DNA from: Gymnorhina tibicen
Taxonomy: Eukaryota; Chordata; Aves; Passeriformes; Artamidae
Assembly (NCBI GenBank): GCA_013399875.1
Contig: VXAZ01006396.1
Location: 343,072-407,071, forward strand
Direction: 5' to 3'
DNA: 64,000 nucleotides
Shown here: positions 38,763 through 51,400 of the stretch, in pieces
Layout of the letters: each line of letters starts with the position of its first letter
Position numbering within the stretch: position 1 is the first letter of the stretch
Translations under genes and position numbers: made by a program
Notes under the pieces: generated by a model
Told to the model about the DNA's origin: nothing
The model's input: the letters and a program-made list of their open reading frames with translations, nothing else
Databases searched by the model: none

Positions 38763-41700
38763 CACCATTTCCTCCTTTCCATTCATAGACCACTCTTTCA
38801 GATGTGATCTTTGTCTTAGGTGGTTTTTGATCTTCATAAAACGAAACACCCAGAAAAACAACAAAACGACTGTTGATTTTATGGCAGAAAAATCTTACCA
38901 TGAAATAATTAGGTAGACTCTGAAATCATGGCCAAGAAATAGCCTTTAGTGCACAAGACCTCTTATTACGTGCTCTGACACTATTTACTTTTAAGTTGCC
39001 TGAGCTGCAGCCCTTCACATGTATAAGGTATTTTGTGAAGGTTGTGATTCACCCCTGTGCAGAGGGCTGGTACAAGCTAAAAGCAGTCAAATACCTCTCA
39101 AACCCTCAAAATGGCTCTTACATTGGATCCCACTCTGGGGGAGGAAACAAAAGGATCATTTTAAATATATTGCCCTGTCTGGGATCTCTTTCTTCTGTAT
39201 GCCAATGCTTAAATAAAACCTGATTTATCTTATTAGGTAGGAATTTATTGCCACATGTATTTCTGAAAACGATTTTTCCTCCTGGTTTGGGACCCAATTC
39301 TCTGAAGTGCTGAGCCTCTGCAAAGGGGTGCTGAGCACCTTGCATCCTGCTGAAGTTCAAGGCGGGGTGAACTCACTCAGCACTTCCATGATTAGGCACT
39401 TTGTGACTGTGTTAAAGCTTTTCTATCAGAAAGAATTGCTCTTTTCATGGCATTTATTACATGTCTCCTTGAGTGTCCTTTGCAGACTCTTTCTGCCATC
39501 TTTCTGTAATACAAGGAAATTTGATCCTGGAGTTATGGTGACAAACCCTTTCAAGCCATGCCACTGCAGCTTTTCTTATCACCAAAAACCATCAGCAGAA
39601 TTACACCTCTCTATTATTTTGGTGCTTTTTTCTTATATTTTATGATACATGGGCTTGAAAGCTCAAGTGTATATTACTGCTCAGAGACATAGAAGATGGC
39701 TTTCACGTTAAAATCTCTTTGAAGAAAGGAGTAAAGGGGGAGGGAACCTAATTAAGTAATTACCTGGTTGTCTCAGTTTATTGAGATATAAGTAATAACT
39801 CATTAACAGCAAGGCTCTTCTGGGTGACTGATAAATAACCGCCTAGAAAGCTCTTTGCAATGGTAGTGGCAAAACAACTGAGCATTTCCTGCAGTTTGCT
39901 CTGCTCTGCAGTCCTGCTCTCTTCTTCCCCCTTCTTCCACCCAGGCACTTCTTCCTTCTCCACTTATGTTTCTACCCTGGGCTTGTGTTTCTGGAAATCT
40001 GTTATGTTGGTGGCTGGTGGGTTTGCATGGGCCCAACTCCACATTTTTGAGAACTGAACTGCCACAGCTCAGGTTGATAACAGCTGAGGATTTGGGCCTT
40101 TGTGAATCCCTTAATCCTCTATCCCAAACCAATCTGGGCAAGAATAGAAGCTGAATTATAGACGCATACCCTTCCTTTTTTAAGTAAGTCTTGTTTGTGA
40201 GCATTTTTATTATTATTTTCCCTTTTGCTCACCAGTGTAACTCTTCTGTATGTTCAGAACACACAGCTGTGAGGCTTTTAACTTCTGTACATTAGCATCT
40301 TCATTTCGAAAAGCAGCAGTGGCCTCTCTGAGTGGAAAGTGCTTTTAGACCTGCTTAAAGTAGAAATGACTGATAAGCTAAACTAGGCTGATTAAGAAGG
40401 GTTTTTTAAAGAGTGTTTTGCCTTAGCTGCACCAGTTACAAAGTTTAATTCAAAACTGAAATAAAGAGTGTTGGCTGATCCACACTTGATGGAAAACTGT
40501 CCATAGATTCTTTCTTCATAAGCATCATCACCAAGACTTTATTTCTAAAGTCCAGGATGATACCTGGGCAGAGCCCTTAGTCAGGCTGCAGAGTCGTGCC
40601 TGATGTCACCCCTTGTCCTTTATTGTTACTGAGGATGGGTGTGAAGGAAAAAGTCTCCCCTTTGAATTCCGGGTACAACAGACCAGCTGAGTCTGTTGAG
40701 TATTATAGGACTGGATGAGTCAGTACTTTGGACAGTTTTCCTGGGCATTTGTAAAGGAAGAAGGAAAACCCATGTCCCTAATCCTCCCCCACAGCTAGCC
40801 ATACAAATTGTATGTTTTTTCTCACACGGCTTCAGGCTGGAGTAGTACCAGCCAGGTCCTGACCCATGTGGACTCTTTGCTGCCAGCAGCCTCCAGGGGC
40901 ACATCTGGGCACTACGAAGGGTCAGTTTGACTTTGGAAATGTGTTTCTTTCTGGCATGCCCCACTGCCTCTGTGTCAGCTTTGGGTTTTTCAGTCCATGA
41001 ACTGCCTGAGCTTGCTGCAGGCCATCCACTGTATCCCCTTGACGCTGATGGCTAAGCTTGTTTTGGGGGTTGAAGAGGAGGGACTGAATGGCATCAGGAT
41101 AGGAAATCAGACCAGGGCTTCAGGTTAAGGATAATCAATTTGATTTTAAACTTTAAATTTATGTTTCCTACCCATGGCATAAGCTGCTCTTCTATTGGTG
41201 CTTCTTTGTACATTAAATCTTCTGTCCTTCACTCCACTCCACTGCTCCAAAGTTTCCTGTCTGTAAAATTGCTATAGTCACTTCATACAGAAATTAAAGT
41301 GTATTCTTCTATTTGCAAGCAAACCTGACCGGATCGCTTTTCATAGAGGTTGGGTACATGGTATATTTGACAACATGAAAGACAGCTTGGATGAAAAAAG
41401 TTGGATATTTAAAAAAAAAAAGTATTTTAAAATATCTTAGTTGTATTTTGTATCTTGTGTAATCAGATAAATCAGTATGCAGAGCAGAAATCTGAGAGTC
41501 CTTAGGTCCGTTTGGACCAGGCTATGTTGTCCTTGGGCTCTGTATTTGATGTACAGTTGTGTAGTGTTGCATAACCATCCCTTTGCAAACATTAACAATT
41601 ATCTAAGGTTCAGGCTGAGTGACAGCTATGCATTGTCAATAGGTCTGTTTAGGTGGCAGGGTGATGTAAATAAGGATGACTAAGCCATGCCACATAAACA

Positions 41701-42019
41701 GAATTCACCGTATGATATTGTTCTCTTTGCATTTTTCTAAATCTTTTGAAGTTAGGGAGGGGGAAATGACAGGATGCAGGAAAGAAGCACAGCTCACAGC
41801 TCAGCAGTCAGTTGGAGTTTGAGATTTGAATTACAATATCTCCGCCAGATGGACACAGATACCTATGAGGATGCCAGGACAAGACTGCTTCTTAGAGAGG
41901 TCAAGTGACTCAGTGTGTTTCACCACATCTGTAAATTGAAAATTAAAAACTTGGAGGCATAATTGTCATAATTTCCAAAATTTAAAGAGACAAAATTAAT
42001 TTTTTCCTTTTGTGTTTTG

Positions 42020-42043
42020 TTTTTTTTTTTTCCCTCCTTCTTT
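42020..42043. repeat. poly-T / pyrimidine tract
   Basis: 24 uninterrupted pyrimidines beginning with 12 T and continuing tccctccttcttt-like. It resembles a strong splice polypyrimidine tract, but no AG followed by a recognisable exon comes after it. It is listed only as a low-complexity tract. Confidence 0.7.
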
Positions 42044-43769
42044 GTCTGGAATATAGATTAGAACCCCATTCAGAAGGCTCATTTTTCCTTGTCAATCAGT
42101 AAGGGCAGCCAGTCAGACCTCATCAGTGTAATAATGGATGTTCAGAGTGAATTAGTTAGCCTGATCATATCAGAGGTGACACTAAAGAAGGGAGGGGAAT
42201 ACTTTATGGTCTGTGGTATATTCACTTCTCTGGTAATTTGTCCACATCTGGAAAAGAGAGGAAACAATCCTCCCTAGCTATGGCCAAACAATTTCAGCAG
42301 GAACTGAGGTAGAAGATCACCCTCTGAATGATGCTGGTCTGGCCAAAGCATCACACTAAAAGCTCTGCAGTGCCAAGAGCTTAAACACCCAAAGTATTCC
42401 TTGTTTACCACTTCCCTCCTCAGCTTATACTTCTTTAAACTCTGATATGTCAGAAGTCTGAGATTCTGACTTCCAAAAACTTGACTGCAATACAATTTTT
42501 AATTACTTGTTTTATTCATTATATGTTGTTTATACTGCAGAGTCTGCTGGTAATCCAGGCTCTGGAGAAAGTAGACACTTGAAGAAAATGCAGTGAGAGA
42601 GCCAGAGAGCATTTTGGCTTGGTCTGGGTGAATTTGAATGATGGGGAAGTAAGCCTGTCTTTGCACTCAACAGACTTCTTTGAAGGAATGAGAGTGATAT
42701 AAAATGATGAACTTTACTCCTGGATGGGTCGGAACAGAGAATGGAGATAGGACTGGCTGGTCTCTGAGTGATCATGTTGTCCCAGCTGCAGACAAGCTGT
42801 AAGGATATTTGCTTGGGCACAGAAAGGGAATGCTCTTAAGAGCATTAGGACAGACAAAGGGGCTGAGATAGGGAGATGAAGCAAGAGCTTTGAAGAACCC
42901 ATCAGAAGATCAGTGTGGGGCAGAAATGACAGCTGGGTGGGATGGAGCAGGGACAGAGGTTTTACTTCTCTTCCTTGGCTAAGGGAAGTTCACATAGCCT
43001 TACAGAACAAATGAGATGGGCAACCAGACCTTATTGTCTGCTGGCATCACCTCCATACAAAGAGAGTTTGTGGGCAAAGGGGTTATTTGCTCTCAAGAAG
43101 AGCAAATCACCAGGTTGCTCCATAAGTGGTACCTTTTAGATATTTCTGCAATACCCAGATGTGGCAGGATAATGTTGTGTTGTATTGCTCAGAGTTTCCC
43201 TGCAACTTTCTGTATGTAAATATTGGTTAGAAAGCCTAGAGCAAAAGACAGAGGAGATGAGTTGTAAGCTTTTTGTAGTTGCACTTTGATAACCTTCAAG
43301 GTCTTATGAAAACAGACACATCCCGCCACACTCCCCCAAAAAATGCATTTGTTATGAAGATCAAAATACATACGTAAAAGCTGCTGAGACAAGAACAAAT
43401 TAATTTAAATCTAGGCACAAATAAACGTAGGCCAGATATTTTCAGAGCACCAGTCATCAGAGAAATGAGATTCTGAACAGACACTAGTCAGAAATTCAGC
43501 TGGTCTTAAGATGAAGATCAATATATTTGCAAAGAACTCTTAAGACATTGGTCAAGAATAGCAAGTACCTGGATGACATCACTGAGGAAGATTTTCTGCT
43601 TTATGAGTTGTATATGAGTTGTATCTATATTTAATGTTTCTCCTGTATTAACAGGACCTTGTGGGGAAGTCTCACCTATTTGAGAAATTTCAGTATGACT
43701 GGCTGAGCATCTTTTTCTGGTAACCAAATTTGATTGTCCACAAAATTAATTTACTCTATACTCCCAACA

Positions 43770-43840
43770 CACAAATAAGTATATATGTACACACTCATGC
43801 ATACATATGCATATACCTATCTCTATATACTTATATAAAC
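43770..43840. repeat. degenerate TA/CA-rich microsatellite
   Basis: About 70 bases are dominated by alternating TA, CA and TG dinucleotides (tatatgtacacac, atgcatacatatgcatatac, ctctatatacttatata). It reads as a decayed (TA)n/(CA)n microsatellite. No gene is involved. Confidence 0.65.
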
Positions 43841-45420
43841 AAATGGAAAACACAGGCTGCTATGAATGAATGACCAAGAGATTGAGTGGTAAAATTTACA
43901 GAATAGAATAGTATTTGTCTAGGTCCTTACACTTTGACACCTAACTTGGAGCTTTTACAATGGATATGATTCTTAAAGTACAGTGATTTTTAAAAATCAG
44001 GTCTATTAAAGGGCTTATGTGGAGCATCCAAAAATCTAGCTTCCAGTTAGCATTTGAAAAGTTATACTATTGTACAGTTTAAGTGGGAAGAAACCTTAAT
44101 TTGCTTCGAGTCATATAGTTTTATTACTTAGAAATCTGTTTTCACAACATAAACTCGGTAAGAACTGCTATTTTGAACTACTGTGATGACAACCTGTATG
44201 TGTCTAAATAGAGAAAATTATATCTCAAAAGGTCCTCGCGAAAATTCTTAGGAGTTGTGATCTGTGGCCATTTTTTTCTTGCAAAAACTCCAACTGATGA
44301 TTTTTTTTTGCCTAGAGACATTTTTAGGAAACCATTTCTAATTTACATTGTTCCATGAAAGACTTGCATAAAGCTACTAATATAATACCAGATGACTTGG
44401 GGGGATTAAATAATCCGTGCAAATATTGACTCACAAATATCCAACACATTCAGCAGACTGTTAATAAGTAATTCACTGGCTAAAATGAATACAGAAGTTC
44501 AAAGCATTTCTCTGAAAGAAAGTTTTCGAAGATCACAGCCCCATCACTAAAAATTTACCTAAAGGAAAAAAAAAATCACAAAATCACCTGGCTCCTAATG
44601 CAATGTAACAGATATTCTTTTCCCTCCCCACCCCTCCACTGTCATCCAAGCTCTATTAGCTTTTTTATTTTGAGCACTGTATTTATTAGATCAACATAAG
44701 TTTCATTAGCTTCTAGAATTTTGTTGTTGCCCATTAATGTTTTCCTCACTTTTGGAGTGCCGTGCATCAAAGCTGGAATGTTATTGGCGCACAGCAGTAG
44801 AGAGAGGTTTCAAATTTAGTCTTTTTTCTTCTCCAGTACAGAGAATACGAAATACTGTTTTGCAGAAACCTCTGAATAACTTTAGGAATGTCTGCCTCAG
44901 AGGAGCCATGTATTATGCACCCATCTTCTGGTTTCAGGTTTTTCTTTTTTTCTTAGGGGTAAGAAAATGTTGTTGCAGTGAAATCTGCCTTCTGGAGTGA
45001 GGGTATATCAATAAAATAACATACAGTTCGGAACTGAGAATATTTACAAAATCTGTTAAAGGTTTTCTGTTCCCCAGCTGTTTCTCAGAAGGCTCACCAC
45101 CAAGATGATTCATACAAAAAAATCTTAAGTAATTTTTATTAATACATTCCCAAAACATTTTAAAATACTTTGAGACAGACTATATTTAAAGTTCTGTTAG
45201 CTGTCATGGATAGCCTAGGCAGCCTGTCATCAGATGGACAGTTCTTCATTGATTCCTTTCTTTTGACAAGCGTCTCTGGTTTTACATGCAAATTTGTCAT
45301 CTTAAATTTATCCAGTATATAACCATTCTCATCCCACAGCCATGCTGCTAATCATGTTCAGTATCAGTGTACTGCTTAATTCCCACTCGGACGCTATCGG
45401 TGAGCCTTGAAGGAGAAGCA

Positions 45421-45445
45421 GCAACTTTTCACTTTGAAAAGTTGC
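45421..45445. repeat. 10-bp hairpin
   Basis: gcaacttttc at 45421-45430 is perfectly complementary in inverse order to 45436-45445, with a 5-base loop (acttt). The stem does not continue outward, so I do not call an RNA gene. It lies about 500 bp upstream of a CR1 tail, with no evident relation. Confidence 0.85.
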
Positions 45446-45950
45446 ACTTGTGGTGTCTCTGCAGCCCGATACTAACTCTTTTGAAATATTCCTAGAGACA
45501 GCCTCCCCACTGAATCAGCCTAAGCTAGTTCAGAATGCTGCCATGTGTGATAGGATAGCTTCTTGGGAATGGTATTGCAGAAGCACAAATGATCACCGCA
45601 GTACTCACTGAAAACTTTAGAGATGGTGGCTATCCTTAAGATAACCAACTGCAAATTTCCTGGGTAACATGCCAAGGGAATGTTAATAGGGTATGGACTG
45701 CAGCTGGAATTATCACGGAAAGACACAATTTCTGGCAGCACAATTAAAATGTACAGCCGTGTTTGCCAGAGTGTTTTCTAGCTGAGTGGCAGCATTCAAT
45801 GAAACAATCGAAGAGCCTCCCAACAATCTGAACGGTGGCAGAACAAAGCCATCTTGAAGCAAGCCTACCTCTTGTCATGAGTTGTTTGGCACAATAAGAA
45901 GTTTTCTTTACCATAAACTTATGACTGACCCTGCAAAACAGTAAATAACT

Positions 45951-46067
45951 GAGCAACCTGGTCTCGTGGAAGGTGTCCCCACCCATGGCAGGAGGATTGG
46001 AATGAAATGATTTTTAAGGTCCCTTCAAACCCAAACCATTCTGTGATTCTATGTATGTATGTATGAT
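45951..46067 (+). mobile_element. CR1 LINE 3' tail fragment
   Basis: Sense-orientation CR1 3' end: 'gagcaacctggtctcgtgga', 'cccacccatggcaggaggat', 'tttttaaggtcccttcaaac', then 'ccattctgtgattctatgta'. The terminal short repeats run into tatgtatgtatgtatgat at 46049-46066, where the CR1 8-base tail repeat appears to have turned into a (TATG)n microsatellite. About 117 bases remain, with no coding sequence. It is of the same general type as the minus-strand copy at 11994. Confidence 0.95.
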
Positions 46068-48700
46068 TCAAGCTTCTCAAATGGGTACTAATCAAAACAT
46101 GGAATATTGCCACTTTTGCTGTCTTCATACAATATGAAGGATGCATTCTGCTTGGATGAGTTTAGAAAAGACCTTCAAGGAGGTTTCTGAAGAAAAGCAT
46201 ATTAAATTTTTATAACCTGTTACAGCAATATGCATCTAGCAGTGTTCAGAACATTTCAGATGGTTTGGTTTACCTCTGAATAATGTGCTACGCAGTGTTT
46301 GACCTGGAAAACAGGCTCTGAGAAGCCCACCTTTCTTTCTGACACCACTGAGCCAAACAATCTGGGGTATAGCCTCAGCTGCTGTCAAAGATGTTACTGC
46401 TGAAGTCAGTGGAAGCACACTGATTTACATTAGCAGAAGTTCTGGCTCTGTGCCTTCTTTTGTCTTCCATCCCAGTTCCAGGGTTATAACAGACCACTCC
46501 TGAGTCAACTGGAAGGATTAGGCTGATGATTTGGTATTTCAGGGATTAAAATGCAGCCTATGATGGAGCATATGGTCTTCTTCTGCCCTTTACTATTCCT
46601 ATATCATGCATCTAATGCAATCTGCTGCCACAGAAATAGGAAGCCTTATAGCCTACTAGAAATAGAATAAATAAGAGAGATGTAAATAATAGCACCCTGT
46701 ATAAATGATGAAAAGAGCACACAATAAGTTTATTACTCCAAGAAAATGAATTGGTTAAATTGTGTGAGCATATCTGAGCTTTTAAAAAACAAATGATCAA
46801 AGCTACAAATTACATAGGTCTTTAACAGTACAAATAAAGAAAATTAATAACCGGCCCAGCCAGTATTAAAGATTGTGTGGCTAGAGAATTCATCACTCTA
46901 TTGACTTGAACTTTGGACTGGTTACATAGCCCAGCTGTAACTAAAACATACACACAGTTTACCTGCCTCAAAACTTCATCAGGTTACACTGGGTTAAAAT
47001 AAATGCCAAAAGCTTGGATGAATCCAGAAAGGCTTTTGCCTCCTGCACTAAAATATGAGATCACTGCCCTTTATGTTTCAAATTGTATCACAACAAACAT
47101 TCTGTGTAAGAGGATACAGCAGTTTATATTGCAAATGCATCACAGTTTCTGCCAGCACAGAACTGGCTTTTATTTTTTTTTCCACCCTTTTTCTCCAGTA
47201 TTCTAAAGCACTGCCTTAATCCTTCGTTAAACAAAATTATCTCTAGTCTCATTAGGACTCTGGAGTTCATCGCAACTGGCACCAAGCAGCAAAGAGGCAA
47301 AGAGAAAAACTGGGTATCAGCACTGATAACAGGCAACATGCGTGATTCTTCGGTGCTGAAATACTCTTCTGCCATGGCTGTCTGTAAGTGAATTGGCTGG
47401 ACAGATTTTCCAGATCCCCTGAACGTTCCTAAATTACTATACTCACCCAATTACAGTCCTCAGGGGTCACATTTCATTTTCTGAAAACTGGTAACAGGCC
47501 ACCACAGCTGATGAAATGATGTGGGTATCCAGGCAACTATTGTGCTGTTTGATTAATATAGCAAACACTTGTGTGGCATGATCTCACATACTTCCAAATG
47601 TTCCACATGATCTGCCTCGAACTGGAGATCATAAAAGTTTGCCTCATAGTTACATTCCCAGTCTTTCATGGATCAGATTTTCCAGATGAAAATATTTATT
47701 AGCACTTCTTATTATGCCTCTCTTTTCTACTATTTAACCCCTGACTTTATGCATGAAGATGTCTAGAAACAGGAGGCTGATTTCTGCTTTTTCTTCTCTT
47801 TTTTCTTCAGTAGAGTTTATTCACTTCACTCTAAGCCAGTAAGCTATAGTAAAGTTCCAGGTATTAAAATAGATAGATTTGCCAGAGAGTTTTAATTCCT
47901 AATGTAATGCCACTCCAGTGGGCATTTTGAACAGCTGTAACCTGGATATGTGTCTAAGGGGAAAAGAGGGTACAAAAAGTGCAACTTCTTGTTGCCAGAG
48001 ACATAACAGAGAACTCTCCACAATACTCTAGTTCTCTCACTTTGGTGGAGAGGATCTGAGCACTGCTTCTGCTTCAGATGCCCTGAAAGTATATTTTTTA
48101 AAAAAGCAGATCCAGCAAGTGGCACCAGGACCATATACAAATATCTAAGCTAGTTTCTGTGTCGAATTGCATTTTTCCCTTTCTACAGGCAGCAGATGCA
48201 CTCTGCTTTGCAAATGCTGGAAAGACAGAGGAGACAGAAAGAAATAGCCTGTAGCTGACATGTTCCCCAAGGAAACCCTGCAGCTGCAAGTCAGCAACGC
48301 AGGCAGCACCAGCCGCCTGTCCCATTGAGCAGTTTCCATGGGGTACTCAAGGGGTTAATGGAGCCTATAGTGGAGTGTTTGCTTTCTTCTGTTTGAAATC
48401 AAACATCTGATCTTTATCTGAGGTGACAGGTTTAATGTCTTCCTTCTCTGACAAATTTTTACCCGAAGAGGAATGCAAACACAAATATTGGTGTGGTTTT
48501 ATAAGTGCTCATCTCAGCAAGCCAATATTGGAATCTTCGTCCCCTAAAAAACAGCAAAGCCATGAGCTTGTGCTGCTTGCTTAAAAAAAATTTGTATCCC
48601 TTACATCATTTAAAAGATTTTACTTTTGATCTGTCAGGGGTCAGGTACTTTGACAGAGCTTTAGGCAAGGTGAAGAAGTATCACTGTTCAGCAATGCTGA
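46068..48700. other. gene-free unique DNA
   Basis: No exon, RNA gene or transposon was recognised. Open frames are all short. Intronic or intergenic by appearance. Confidence 0.5.
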
Positions 48701-48754
48701 CTTCCCTTCTCTCTTTTTTCTTTTCCCCTTTCCTTTTTCTTTCTCTTTCTTTCT
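48701..48754. repeat. 54-base uninterrupted pyrimidine tract
   Basis: Every base from 48701 to 48754 is C or T, with tttctttctctttctttct at the end. Part of it is close to mirror-symmetric, so intramolecular triplex formation is conceivable. It could also act as a splicing polypyrimidine tract, but no adjoining exon is recognisable. Confidence 0.85.
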
Positions 48755-49049
48755 ACTGCTTCTTATTTAAGTTAATTTCATAATTGCAAAATATCCTATT
48801 GCCAGCCTGATCAAGGGAAAAGCCTTTCTCTTACACATGGTAGGACATGTTTTGGTCAGCAGAAATTTGCTTTAGACTAGGTCTCTCCCTCTGGCCTTAG
48901 ATACTCCCTTCCTGAGGAATAGGAGAAGGGACAAAGGGAAAAATTAGTGGACTTGATGTGGACAGATGCCTGCTCTGGAAACAGGACTGTGAAATACAGT
49001 TTGTTTTAAAGAGGCCAATGAAGATTCATGAAGCCATGGTAGGTTGCAG

Positions 49050-49067
49050 ATATATATATATATATAA
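49050..49067. repeat. (AT)n microsatellite
   Basis: Alternating A and T from 49050 to 49066, followed by A residues. Short and probably polymorphic in length. No gene is nearby. Confidence 0.9.
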
Positions 49068-51199
49068 AATCTTTATATACCTGAACACAGCAAATACTGT
49101 CTAATTCAAAATGGCTTTCCATCACCTCTAACTTATTGGGGAAAAAACTAGGTTGTGCTTTGACTGAAACTTTTGTTATAGATCTGAAGCATAAAAGAGT
49201 TCACTAACAAAATGTGTAGCAGTTCAGTAGTTCTGGTTGGATAAAAAACATCTTTACTTTAGCAGCATCTCAGCAACTCCCTGTCTGGATGGTATGATAA
49301 TGCTGAAAGTACCTGCTGGAAACATTGGAAAGCCATTGTGTTCTATCACGAAGTTTTCATTTTGGCTTAGCCATAAAAACGCTGTAAGAAAGCTGTTTGT
49401 GGCTGTTTGGAAACCCAAAGTGTTTGGTTAGATCACAAATTAAATGACGATTAAAGGTCCTAAGTTGGTCTCTTAATTGGGGTGGGAGTGTAGAGAAAAA
49501 CTGCAACTTCAGGATGCTTCCAGTTAATCTAGTAAAAATTATTTTCAGTGATGTCAGGCAGAGTTTTGATCAAGTAATTGTCTGTCTATAGCAGAATTAG
49601 GGTGAGGTTTGTTCGGGTTACGTTTTAAAACACTCCTCACCCGTGGTGTTTCAAGTGTACTTCTTACTCCATTTTCTCATACCAAGTGTTTCCAGTACCC
49701 ACTGATAGCAATTAACATAGCTTTTCACCCACATAACATCCATGACATGCAAGCAACACTGCTGTGGTATTCGGGAAGTCATCACCTATTTCCCGGTCTT
49801 TTGCCTCTAGGTCTAGACCTCCTAGGACAGAACAGAAGATGCAAACTGTGGTATTTGAACACAGGACTTCTAGATTTTTTTTCAGTCTCATATTATTGCT
49901 TTCCTTATGGGTCCAAAACTGTATCCTTTTGAGGAAGGACTCAATATTGCACCAAACATTGGCTAACCGATGATGCCATGGGGTGCCATGGTGCCGTAGG
50001 GTAATGACTGTCCAAGAAATCCTTGTATCCACCCTCATGGGAATCCCCTACCCACACAGACTCCCTAAAGTCTCTTGCAGCCACCCTGAACAGGAAATTT
50101 GAATACACATTTGATTCTGAGTTTGGGCCTATGCAAAAACTGCTGTGCAAACACACCTGAGCTGGTGGACAGGTACTGCAAAATGAGAGCCATCAATCTT
50201 CTATTCCCAGCTGTTGCAGTGGTGCAAAGCACTTGTGTCGGGTGGTAGCTGCTCCAGAGTGTAGCAAATTGCAGTGCTGGCACCAAAGCTGCTGTTATCG
50301 CTTCCAGCTCCAAACTGCTCTCATCTTTGCGATTCATTACTGGGAGTGAGCGTTTTCTGCATGTCAGGTTTTGGTTTCACAGGAAGTGTGATCACAACTG
50401 GATTCCTGCCAAGGACATACTTGCTACCAAGCTTCTATCAGACTTCAGTTTTTAGTATCATCACAAGTAGACAGACATAAATGGATGGGAAGGTGCTCTT
50501 CTAAAGCTATCTAAGGGCACCCTAATAAATTCTGTTTTCTTGCTGTGTGTTGAGGCCCTCCTGCTGGATCACAGCAGAAGACCTGGGACAGAAGACCCTA
50601 ATAGGTGACAGGTTTGTCTGTGCTCTGATGAGAATCTGGCCCCACAGATCTTTTTCAGTGTTCCTGTTTGGTTTTGCCTGTGCAGTCCCTGGCTGGGTCC
50701 TTTCCCCTCTTACTGCTCCTGCCAGCAGGCTGAAATGCCAGTCAGCTCTTCCCTTTTTTAATTCAGCAGTTCTCACTAAGGTAGAGAAAAACAGGAGCAT
50801 AAGCATAGGTATCCTAAACATAAGGTGATGTGACATTACTCTTCTTGCACAATGTTTCTCCTTTATTTTATGTTTCTGTAAAGAAGATGTCACATGAGAA
50901 GAAAAAAAAGGTGAAAAAGTATCCAGTCTATCCTGGTGCAGTTGGGAACCTCCCCAGCCACCCTGCACGGCTCCCACCACCTATTACCTGGGGGCAAATA
51001 TTCACCCACCTGCTATGCTGCTATTCTGCTGAAAATACCCAGGACCCAAAAGAAGATGGACCTATGGCTACCCAGGGTGGGGAGCGAGGCAAAGCACAAC
51101 CTGTCCCAGTGGTGAGGCCGGCCAGGGTGCCAGCCGGTGGGTCCGAAGCCACCACCCCGCTCCTCAGCTGCTGGCTTTTCCAACATGATCTATAGAGCG
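49068..51199. other. gene-free DNA, GC-richer toward its right end
   Basis: No exon I can defend. 50530-51190 is richer in G and C than its surroundings and yields overlapping open frames on both strands (152 codons on minus at 50522-50980, 121 on plus at 50830-51195). Neither shows a known domain and both run through the same bases. 51086-51157 keeps at least five CpG dinucleotides. Confidence 0.45.
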
Positions 51200-51400
51200 A
51201 TGCTGACAGTAGATTTTCTGGCAGCAATAAAGGTGGCCCGATTCAGAGAATAATTACTGTATGCAAATGAGTGTGATTTTCCTCTGCCCTTTTATGGATG
51301 ACTCTGCTCTGCCATTCATCAGGGCCACAAATTTCACTTGGTAGGAGACGGATTTAAAGAGACAGCCGCCTCTAGAGCTTTGTCTTGGACTTACTAAATC
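51200..51400. promoter_or_regulatory. candidate conserved non-coding element
   Basis: No coding frame or repeat explains this block. It packs recognisable transcription-factor core motifs: TAATTA (homeodomain) at 51251-51256, the POU octamer ATGCAAAT at 51261-51268, and CCTTTTATGG (a CC(A/T)6GG CArG box of the SRF type) at 51288-51297. The texture resembles vertebrate developmental enhancers. Conservation itself cannot be seen in one genome, so the call is inference from motif density only. Confidence 0.35.

Larger units (their letters stand above)
36135..45420. other. long gene-free unique DNA
   Basis: About 9 kb without a supported gene or recognisable transposon. 36997-37060 has a CTCACTCTCACTCTC-like pyrimidine-rich patch. 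The opposing open frames at 38508-38916 overlap on both strands and have no domain I recognise. The 133-codon minus frame at 39803-40204 also looks like chance. Small features inside this stretch are listed separately. Confidence 0.5.

Noticed and set aside
39803..40204. 133-codon minus-strand frame
   Set aside because: No recognisable domain. The residues are rich in those expected from antisense of a C/T-rich stretch.
42006..42060. Polypyrimidine tract considered as a 3' splice site
   Set aside because: No AG followed by a convincing exon lies within the expected distance.
45421..45445. Hairpin considered as a microRNA precursor
   Set aside because: The stem is only 10 bp and does not extend; precursors need roughly 25-30 paired bases. 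No known mature microRNA sequence was recognised anywhere in the window.
50522..51195. 152-codon minus and 121-codon plus frames
   Set aside because: Both run through the same GC-richer DNA in opposite directions and neither has a known motif.
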